Below are positions 6,278 to 11,748 of a DNA stretch of 12,303 nucleotides, one piece after another. Below the pieces are notes generated by a model. The model saw only the letters and a list, made by a program, of their open reading frames with translations. It ran no database searches and had not been told where the DNA came from. The first letter of the stretch is position 1; the number at the start of each line of letters is the position of its first letter. The stretch comes from Cuniculiplasma sp. (lineage in GTDB: Archaea; Thermoplasmatota; Thermoplasmata; Thermoplasmatales; Thermoplasmataceae), in assembly GCA_023256455.1 (NCBI GenBank), contig JAGDXN010000012.1:1-12303 (forward strand), in the 5' to 3' direction. A program made the translations under genes and the position numbers.

Positions 6278-7093
6278 ATGGGAAATAGATCTAAAAAAAT
6301 TAAGAGATTTTTTCCATTAATTATGGTTGCAACGGTCATTATATTATTTTCAGGCCTTATCCTTTATTCAGGAGAATGGCCCCCACTGTCAATTGTACAG
6401 TCAGATAGCATGGAACACTCCAAAGATTTTCAGTGGAATACAATTGAAACAGGAACAACAGTGATTGTGAAAAAAGTTACGAGCCCTTCGCAGATAATTA
6501 CCTATGTGCAGGGAAGAGAAATTAACTTTTCAACGTATGGAGAATATGGGGATGTCATACTTTATCATTCCATTGCAGGATATATTGTTATACACAGGGC
6601 AATGTTCTATCTATCCTGGAATGGGACTGTGCCCTGTGTGCAGGGCTATCATAAGCAGCCATGGATCGTTGTAAACAAAAGTTACATTTTGCTTAAGGAT
6701 GTTGGATTTACCCACCGGAATGAGGTAATATTTATATCTTCCTTCAAAGGAATCAGCGGATACATAACCACGGGTGACAACAACTTGGCAGATTCAACAT
6801 CCTATATTTCTTCACTGAATGCCTATGTGGCTGCAGACCAAAATATACTTACTGCGCCCAATGGAACTGCATTTCCACCTGTGAACTTTTCATCTGTTCT
6901 TGGTGTTGCCCGGGGAGATATACCACTCTTTGGCCTCTATAAATTGTATTTTCTTTCTTTGTCTGGAAAATGGAACAAAATGAATGAGGTTCCTGAGGGT
7001 TCAAATACCTATCTTGCCCTTTCGACCTTTGCCATTCTTGTGGCCATATTCTTTCCTTACAGGAGAGTAATAAAGAAGATCAGGGCGAAATGA
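6278..7093 (+). CDS. Archaeal signal peptidase I (S26B type)
   Basis: A membrane-bound serine protease that removes Sec signal peptides outside the membrane is predicted. Residues about 11-30 form an N-terminal membrane helix. Catalytic Ser44 lies in QSDSMEHS (box B; the usual Pro after SM-x is His here). His106 in YIVIHRAM replaces the bacterial Lys, as in archaeal and ER enzymes. Asp167 in TTGDNN is the box E acid, and Asp172 is a second candidate. The C-terminal box ARGDIPLFGLYKL (211-223) matches the archaeal RG-x-IP-x-xGL pattern. Residues about 244-262 form a second membrane helix followed by a basic tail, giving two spans. At 271 residues it is longer than minimal archaeal enzymes; the excess is mainly between His106 and Asp167. 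It is divergent from Sec61-beta, and its last 14 bases overlap the convergent mevalonate 3-kinase gene. Confidence 0.88.
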   Translation: MGNRSKKIKRFFPLIMVATVIILFSGLILYSGEWPPLSIVQSDSMEHSKDFQWNTIETGTTVIVKKVTSPSQIITYVQGREINFSTYGEYGDVILYHSIAGYIVIHRAMFYLSWNGTVPCVQGYHKQPWIVVNKSYILLKDVGFTHRNEVIFISSFKGISGYITTGDNNLADSTSYISSLNAYVAADQNILTAPNGTAFPPVNFSSVLGVARGDIPLFGLYKLYFLSLSGKWNKMNEVPEGSNTYLALSTFAILVAIFFPYRRVIKKIRAK

Positions 7094-8027
7094 TTCTTGC
7101 CCCTTCCGCGACCCTCAATTCATATATTTCTCCTGTATAATTTTCCAGCCTTCTTCTTATTTCATCCTTATTTTCCTTCATTGTTGGTACAAATACACTG
7201 TTTCCTCCTGTGACAATATATGTCATCCACATTTCAGATCTCCATTCCCTTATTTTATCCATAAGTTTTCTCATTTCTGGGGTTACAATCTGAACGTCCA
7301 CAAGGGAATTCATGTAATGATAGTCTTCAGTATCTTCCATTGCCAGTTCAAATATGCCCTTAACATTCCTTTCATATGCAAGTTTTTCAAGGATTTTTAT
7401 AGCCTTCTCCGCATTCTCGATCCTTTTTTTATAATATTCATGCCGCGGCTGGTTTGTATGTATATCGTCAGAAGGTTTCCTCTTATGGGGAAAAACTGCA
7501 CTCAATATCACCATTTCATTAAATGGTCTGCTATCAAGAATCTTCCTTGTATGTGGCCTGTCACCTCCATAGGTTATGGTCAGGCCTCCATAATAACTCC
7601 TTCCAGCACTTTCAGAAACCTTTCTCATTTCCAGCTCCAGTTCCAGAGGGTCCACATCTATTGATGCTTCTATACACTTCCCCAATGCAGCTGCACCTGC
7701 GTCTGAACTCCCACTGAGTATGTTTTCATTATCTGAAATAATGGATACATTTCCATTTCCGTACTTTGTGCGAAGAATTTTTTCATATTTTTTTATTATT
7801 TTCATGGGCGATCTGGAATCCAAGGAATCAATGGGTGTGCCATTAATTATTACACCTTCCTTTTCCGCACCTATTTCCATTGTGGTCCTTGCAACCGATT
7901 CCCTTTCCATAAGGGAATAGGCTATTCCTGCTGAACTATGATAGGGCAATCTGTCAACCTGATCCTTGAGTCCCCCAAGAAGCACTATGCCAATGGTTGG
8001 ATGGGCAACTGCCTGAACTTTCCACAT
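7080..8027 (-). CDS. Mevalonate 3-kinase (GHMP-related, decarboxylase homologue)
   Basis: This enzyme phosphorylates mevalonate at the 3-OH with ATP, the first committed step of the Thermoplasma-type mevalonate pathway to isoprenoid lipids (mevalonate to 3-phosphate to 3,5-bisphosphate to isopentenyl phosphate). At 315 residues it has the usual length. Motifs: AHPTIGIVLLGG (8-19), the phosphate-binding loop NILSGSSDAGAAALG (102-116), VSESAGRS (137-144) with Glu139, KPSDDIH (184-190), and IVTGGNSVFV (271-280). In diphosphomevalonate decarboxylases a catalytic Lys and Asp occupy the positions of Leu16 and Thr273. The Leu/Thr pair is the signature reported for Thermoplasma mevalonate 3-kinase, so a kinase is favoured over a decarboxylase. 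Paralogous decarboxylases in this order make a mix-up possible. The ATG at 8027 fits a TATA box about 26 bases upstream. Its 3' end overlaps the signal peptidase gene by 14 bases, tail to tail. Confidence 0.85.
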   Translation of the reverse strand: MWKVQAVAHPTIGIVLLGGLKDQVDRLPYHSSAGIAYSLMERESVARTTMEIGAEKEGVIINGTPIDSLDSRSPMKIIKKYEKILRTKYGNGNVSIISDNENILSGSSDAGAAALGKCIEASIDVDPLELELEMRKVSESAGRSYYGGLTITYGGDRPHTRKILDSRPFNEMVILSAVFPHKRKPSDDIHTNQPRHEYYKKRIENAEKAIKILEKLAYERNVKGIFELAMEDTEDYHYMNSLVDVQIVTPEMRKLMDKIREWRSEMWMTYIVTGGNSVFVPTMKENKDEIRRRLENYTGEIYELRVAEGARIISP

Positions 8028-8046
8028 ATGTGTTCATTCCAAATCT

Positions 8047-8058
8047 GTATAAATAATA
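8047..8058 (-). promoter_or_regulatory. TATA box of mevalonate 3-kinase gene
   Basis: Minus-strand TATTATTTATAC is centred about 26 bases before the ATG at 8027, suggesting a leaderless transcript. The 126-base spacer to the next gene carries divergent promoters and no reading frame I believe in. Confidence 0.48.
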
Positions 8059-8123
8059 TGCTTTTCATTCCCTTGAATTCCACAAACATCATAAAACATC
8101 ATTCAATTTTAATAGACGATTCC

Positions 8124-8143
8124 TTTTTTATATTCCTTAAGGA
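8124..8143 (+). promoter_or_regulatory. TATA box and adjacent palindrome before the DsrE-like gene
   Basis: TTTTTTATAT (about 8124-8133) is centred about 25 bases before the ATG at 8154, giving a predicted leaderless start. The perfect 10-base palindrome TCCTTAAGGA (8134-8143) lies directly after the box, between it and the predicted transcription start, where a bound protein would block initiation. Confidence 0.4.
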
Positions 8144-8153
8144 TTGGAGTTAT

Positions 8154-8504
8154 ATGGCAGAAAAACCAAAAATGATGTTCATACTTACAAGCGGTGTTGA
8201 GGGAAAGGAAAAGGTAATCAGCGGTCTCAGGATGGCAATAAATATTGCCAAATCTGGATCTGCACAGGAAGTCAAGATCATGTTCTTCGGTCCAAGTGAG
8301 GATATGATTTCAAAGCCAGATCCCGTCCTTGATGGATTGCTCAACGATGCAAGCTCCGCTGGAATCTACAAAACTGCCTGCGTGAATATTGCAGAAAACA
8401 AGGGCATAAAAGATCCCATAGCGAAAAAGGGAATTTTGCTGGAACCAGCTGGCAAGATTCTTGTGGATGCAATGGCAGAAGGATTCATACCCATAACATT
8501 CTGA
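8154..8504 (+). CDS. DsrE-like protein, 116 residues
   Basis: The fold expected is the small alpha/beta DsrE/DsrF/TusD-like domain found in sulfur-relay and related proteins. The N-terminal strand KMMFILTSG (6-14), the helix beginning GKEKVISGLRMAINIA (17-32), the strand VKIMFFGPSED (40-50) and the stretch IYKTACVNIAENKGI (71-85) follow the family order. Cys76 sits where many DsrE proteins have their active-site cysteine, and it is the only cysteine, so sulfur transfer is possible but unproven. No signal peptide or membrane helix. The ATG at 8154 is chosen because a TATA box lies about 25 bases upstream and homologous sequence begins here; a longer frame from 7938 would run antisense into the mevalonate 3-kinase gene. 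One base separates its stop from the next ATG, so the two are almost certainly co-transcribed. Confidence 0.75.
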   Translation: MAEKPKMMFILTSGVEGKEKVISGLRMAINIAKSGSAQEVKIMFFGPSEDMISKPDPVLDGLLNDASSAGIYKTACVNIAENKGIKDPIAKKGILLEPAGKILVDAMAEGFIPITF

Positions 8505-8505
8505 T

Positions 8506-9357
8506 ATGGTCCAATATATAGATTTCAAGGGAAGAAAAGTCAGCCTGGATTCTCCCCCTGAAAGCATTGTTTCCCTAAATCCATCAATTACAGAAACACT
8601 TTTCCTCATAGGCATGGGAGAAAAAGTAAAGGGGGTAAGTGCATTCTGCAGAAGGCCAGCGGAAGTTGAAGGGATAAGGAAAATTGGCTCCTATAGCACA
8701 TATAACGAAAAGATAATGGATGATATAAACCCAGATCTCATACTTACCATATCAGGCTATCAGGATTCGCTCGCTGACAATCTCGCTAAAAAATACAACC
8801 TTTATCAACTTGAACTCCCATCCACGCCCTTCCAGATACTGGACATGATAAACAGGATTGGCATTGTTACCGGAAAGGTCAGGGAGGCCAGGGTTCTTTC
8901 CATAGAACTTATAAAAAAATTGAAGACGCATTTGCCTCAGTTCAGGGCCTATGTGGAGATTGATCTTGGCGGACCTGTAACCTTTGGCTCTCAGAGCTAT
9001 ATTATTTCCACACTTAACACAATGGGATTTGAAACCCCCTATGATTGTGAACCAAAGGAATGGATTATGCCAGATTACCATATTATCAAAAAATTCGATC
9101 CTGAAATAATTATTATGGAAGGAAAAATGTACCGGGGAATAAGGGAAGAAGAGGCAATGGAAAGGCTTAAGGAACATGGCCTGGATAAAACCTCAGCATT
9201 CATTGAGAGAAGAGTGTTCACAACTCCTGGAAAACTTGACTTTTTGGCACACCACGGCCCGGATTTTTTCAATTCAGCCATACCATGGATTGAAAATATA
9301 TACCAATTAATGTCTGATGAAAGTAAACATACTAATATAAATACAGGTATTGAATAA
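8506..9357 (+). CDS. BtuF-like (helical-backbone metal receptor) binding protein lacking a signal peptide
   Basis: This resembles the periplasmic-binding-protein fold of BtuF/FepB-type receptors for cobalamin, haem and iron chelates (PF01497 family). Residues 18-45 (PESIVSLNPSITETLFLIG followed by MGEKVKGVS) are the characteristic first strand and helix. Next come KIGSY (59-63) with DINPDLILT (73-81), and GPVTFGSQSYIISTLNTMGF (156-175), then the second-lobe strand FDPEIIIMEG (198-207). At 283 residues the length is that of the mature receptors. The protein begins directly at the fold, with no Sec or Tat signal and no lipobox, so it should stay in the cytosol, unlike transport receptors. No ABC permease or ATPase is nearby. 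It is translated one base after the DsrE-like stop and lacks a clear ribosome site, suggesting translational coupling. Ligand unknown; corrinoid or iron binding are candidates. Confidence 0.8.
   Translation: MVQYIDFKGRKVSLDSPPESIVSLNPSITETLFLIGMGEKVKGVSAFCRRPAEVEGIRKIGSYSTYNEKIMDDINPDLILTISGYQDSLADNLAKKYNLYQLELPSTPFQILDMINRIGIVTGKVREARVLSIELIKKLKTHLPQFRAYVEIDLGGPVTFGSQSYIISTLNTMGFETPYDCEPKEWIMPDYHIIKKFDPEIIIMEGKMYRGIREEEAMERLKEHGLDKTSAFIERRVFTTPGKLDFLAHHGPDFFNSAIPWIENIYQLMSDESKHTNINTGIE
9333..9344 (+). promoter_or_regulatory. TATA box of the SSB gene, inside the end of the upstream gene
   Basis: TAATATAAATAC lies within the last codons of the BtuF-like gene, about 50 bases before the SSB ATG. 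Initiation about 25 bases downstream would fall near 9363, giving a leader of about 25 bases, unlike most genes in this window. Confidence 0.4.
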
Positions 9358-9362
9358 CTACA

Positions 9363-9378
9363 TGTCTTTTAGACAGGA
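9363..9378 (+). promoter_or_regulatory. Hairpin and weak ribosome site in the SSB leader
   Basis: TGTCT-TTT-AGACA (9363-9375) is a perfect 5-base inverted repeat with a 3-base loop. It ends at AGGA (9375-9378), a partial Shine-Dalgarno match nine bases before the ATG at 9388. The repeat also coincides with the predicted transcription start, so it could act as an RNA hairpin or as a DNA operator. Confidence 0.35.
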
Positions 9379-9387
9379 CGTAACCAA

Positions 9388-9858
9388 ATGGAAGGAATTA
9401 CCAAAATAAAAGAGTTGACACCAGAGTCAAGAAGAGTAAATGTTCTTGCTAAGGTTGTCGAGATCGGCGAGCCAAAGGAAATAAACACAAGATTCGGTGA
9501 GACAAAATCTGTGACCGAAGTTGTAATTGGAGATGAGACCGGAAAGATCAGACTTTCACTCTGGGGCGAACAGGCCGCAAACGTGAAGGATGGATCAACA
9601 CTGCACATCGACAATGGATACATATCCCTTGTGAGAGGGCAGATGAGATTAAACGTAGGAAAATACGGAAATCTGAACGAGTCTGAGGAAACCGTGTCTG
9701 AAGTAAACGAAGACCTCGATATGAGTGAAAAGGTTTACGAGAACACCAACTTCAGAAGGGGCGGAGGCAACTTCAGAAGAGGCGGAAGTTCTGGCGGATA
9801 CGGAAGACCAAGAAGAGATTCCGGATCAAGAGGAAACTACGGAAACGATGATGAGTAA
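9388..9858 (+). CDS. ssb: OB-fold single-stranded DNA-binding protein with RG-rich tail
   Basis: A single OB-fold covers residues about 4-95: KIKELTPESRRVNVLAKVVEIG (6-27), TKSVTEVVIGDETGKIRLSLW (39-59), GSTLHIDNGYISLVRGQMRLNVG (69-91). This is the arrangement of archaeal RPA/SSB-like proteins that coat single-stranded DNA during replication and repair. Trp59 and nearby aromatics could stack on bases. Residues 96-118 are an acidic linker. Residues 120-154 form a Gly/Arg/Asn-rich flexible tail with a tandem NFRRGG repeat (121-126 and 128-133), ending in acidic DDE, comparable to the disordered C-terminal tails of crenarchaeal SSBs. At 156 residues it has one OB-fold and no zinc finger, unlike multi-domain RPA. 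An in-frame stop at 9370 fixes ATG 9388 as the start. It converges on DNA ligase with only two bases between. Confidence 0.88.
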   Translation: MEGITKIKELTPESRRVNVLAKVVEIGEPKEINTRFGETKSVTEVVIGDETGKIRLSLWGEQAANVKDGSTLHIDNGYISLVRGQMRLNVGKYGNLNESEETVSEVNEDLDMSEKVYENTNFRRGGGNFRRGGSSGGYGRPRRDSGSRGNYGNDDE

Positions 9859-9860
9859 GA

Positions 9861-11624
9861 TTAATTCTGCTCATCTTTGTAACTATTTTTAGTTTGATTT
9901 TTAAACATTTCATATATTTCTTCTGAGGATGTTGCATCTTCAGCCTTTTTATCTGTTCTGAATTTTCCAGTGAACCTTGGAAAACGAAGTGCTAAACCTT
10001 GATCTTTCAGGATTGTTTTTGAACAGGTGTGTATTGGACTTTTTGTTATCTCTGCCCCGATTACTTCAATTACCTTTTCAGGATATATCCACACATCGGG
10101 CTTCATATCAGATTTTACCCTTGCAGGCATATTTTCAGATACAAGTTCTGAAAAGAGGCTCTTAAGGCTTGCAAGCATTTCATCGCTGAAACCTGTTCCA
10201 AGTTTGCAAACACTTTCAAAGGTATCCTCCTCCTTATTATAGGACGCGAGAAGAAGTGCGCCATAGTTTCCCTTTCTCTTCCCATGGCCATAAAACGCCC
10301 CTATCACAACAAGATCAAGGGAATCTGCGAGCTCATTCCTGTAATCCCTCTTGTATTTTATCCAGAGCCACCCTCTTGCCCCTGCCCTGTATATGGATTC
10401 TTCCCGTACATCCTTTGCAACAATGCCCTCGCATCCCGTGGATATGGAGGTTTCAAAAAACTTCTCAATCTCATCTTCCCTGTCACTTATTATTCTCTTT
10501 GCAAACCTTATTCTTTCTCCCTCGGAAAATTTTGTCCGGAGAAGTTCCGTCCTTTTAAGATAGGGTTCATGGTTTAGCTGTTTTCCCTCAAAGTATATTA
10601 TGTCAAAGAGAAATACAACTATGGGAATTTCTTCTTCATACTTCCCAATATCATTCTTCCTCCCCCGCCTCATTGACACTGCCTGAAACGGGTATATTTC
10701 TTCAGTTTCGTTGTTGAATGGAACGGCTTCGCCGTCAACAATTAAACTCTCATAGGGAAGGGACTTGAAAAATTTTGTCACCTCAGGGAACTGCAGGGTT
10801 GTCTCTTCATTGCTTCTTGAGAATGTTTTCACAACCTCTCCCCTTTTGTGAATCTGGATTCTCAGGCCATCATATTTATTTTCAAAGGCAGCGGTTCCAC
10901 CCATCTTATCTAAAATTTCCCTTATTGACTGAAGCCTCTCTGCAAGCATAACCCTCACAGGTATGAGTGGTTCTGGCCCTGCATTTTTTATAATATCCTC
11001 CTTTCCCTCCTTCAGTATCCTGGCGACATAGGGTAGGTCGGGATGGAAGTTGAATATTTCTTCCACATCGCTTTGTTCCAGACCGGGGGCAAAGGCAAGC
11101 CTCAGGGAATAGAGGATTGTGGAATCAGATACACCCAGGCGCAGCCTGCCCTGAAGTATCCTGACAATATATTTTGATTCCACGGGCGATGCCCTTATCA
11201 TCAGATCCATGAATATTCTTTCTTTCTCCACAGAAGTGCCTGAACCCTTAATTGTTGCAATCTTTTTCAGTGACCTGAATATTTCAGAAGTTGTAAGTTC
11301 CTCGTTGAAAAGAGACGTCTGCCCGGGGAGTGCCATCAGTTCCTGGGAAACTGTCCCAAGATCACCGATTTCACCGTATCTTTTTATTATAATTTCCTCA
11401 TCCTTTCCTGTGATCTTTCTCAGTGTTGAAATGATTGTTTTTTCTGCAAGGCCTATCTCTATGCCTTCATAGTCTGGTGCCACCATGCCCTTTGACAGAT
11501 AAAGTACATAATCGAGGTCCTCTCCGCTTTCGAGTATCATATTCTTATAGATCTCTGAAAGTTCCAATCGCTTGGATGTTTCAGACATCTTTTCGAAATA
11601 CTCCACCACTTTGCTGAAAAGCAT
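9861..11624 (-). CDS. lig: ATP-dependent DNA ligase (archaeal LigB/Lig1-like)
   Basis: This enzyme seals nicks through a lysyl-AMP intermediate in replication and repair. At 587 residues it has the full archaeal length and architecture: an N-terminal DNA-binding domain (about 1-215, with LQGRLRLGVSDSTILYSL at 157-174), the nucleotidyltransferase domain (about 220-430) and a C-terminal OB domain (about 435-587). Motif I is ENKYDGLRIQIH (248-259) with adenylated Lys250; motif III is LIVDGEAVP (294-302); motif IV is CEGIVAK (398-404); motif V is WLWIKYKRDY (419-428) with Lys423 and Lys425; motif VI is around GLALRFPRF (543-551). The C-terminal tail is short, charged and lacks an obvious PIP box at the extreme end; QTSLFNEEL at 102-110 is a possible PCNA-binding stretch. 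The ATG at 11624 fits a TATA box about 25 bases upstream. It converges on SSB. Confidence 0.97.
   Translation of the reverse strand: MLFSKVVEYFEKMSETSKRLELSEIYKNMILESGEDLDYVLYLSKGMVAPDYEGIEIGLAEKTIISTLRKITGKDEEIIIKRYGEIGDLGTVSQELMALPGQTSLFNEELTTSEIFRSLKKIATIKGSGTSVEKERIFMDLMIRASPVESKYIVRILQGRLRLGVSDSTILYSLRLAFAPGLEQSDVEEIFNFHPDLPYVARILKEGKEDIIKNAGPEPLIPVRVMLAERLQSIREILDKMGGTAAFENKYDGLRIQIHKRGEVVKTFSRSNEETTLQFPEVTKFFKSLPYESLIVDGEAVPFNNETEEIYPFQAVSMRRGRKNDIGKYEEEIPIVVFLFDIIYFEGKQLNHEPYLKRTELLRTKFSEGERIRFAKRIISDREDEIEKFFETSISTGCEGIVAKDVREESIYRAGARGWLWIKYKRDYRNELADSLDLVVIGAFYGHGKRKGNYGALLLASYNKEEDTFESVCKLGTGFSDEMLASLKSLFSELVSENMPARVKSDMKPDVWIYPEKVIEVIGAEITKSPIHTCSKTILKDQGLALRFPRFTGKFRTDKKAEDATSSEEIYEMFKNQTKNSYKDEQN
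9885..9903 (+). terminator. Likely SSB terminator inside the ligase 3' end
   Basis: T5 at 9886-9890 and T5 at about 9898-9902 lie 28-45 bases after the SSB stop codon, within the last codons of the convergent ligase gene. They are the first T-tracts downstream of SSB, so its mRNA probably runs antisense into ligase. Confidence 0.3.
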
Positions 11625-11643
11625 GTATAGCTTAATTCATTGT

Positions 11644-11655
11644 CTTTAATAAAGG
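11644..11655 (-). promoter_or_regulatory. TATA-like box of DNA ligase gene
   Basis: Minus-strand CCTTTATTAAAG is centred about 25 bases before the ATG at 11624, which fits a leaderless mRNA. The spacer to the divergent methyltransferase gene is 124 bases and contains no other feature I can support. Confidence 0.42.
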
Positions 11656-11723
11656 AAACATATTATTTCAAGAGACACAATATTGACATTTTCCTTGAAA
11701 TGATCAGATGAACCAATTACGGG

Positions 11724-11735
11724 AAAAATATAACT
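11724..11735 (+). promoter_or_regulatory. TATA-like box of methyltransferase gene
   Basis: AAAAATATAACT is centred about 20 bases before ATG 11749 and 29 bases before ATG 11758. The spacing does not decide between these two in-frame starts. Confidence 0.38.
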
Positions 11736-11748
11736 TAAAGTTTCTCAT

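Noticed and set aside
7938..8504. Longer 188-residue version of the DsrE-like protein
   Set aside because: The extra 72 residues overlap the mevalonate 3-kinase gene antisense and cross its promoter and the DsrE TATA box. Family-like sequence begins at ATG 8154.
8752..9177. 141-residue minus-strand frame
   Set aside because: Antisense to the BtuF-like gene; no motif and a Phe/His-rich shadow composition.
9361..9387. Upstream ATG at 9362 as an alternative SSB start
   Set aside because: It is in a different frame from the OB-fold, and an in-frame stop at 9370 precedes ATG 9388.
10027..10577. Several plus-strand frames of about 60-100 residues
   Set aside because: All are antisense to the DNA ligase nucleotidyltransferase and OB domains, whose motifs are unmistakable.
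11625..11748. Search for a tRNA or small RNA in the ligase-methyltransferase spacer
   Set aside because: AT-rich sequence with divergent TATA boxes only; no cloverleaf or stable stem was evident.
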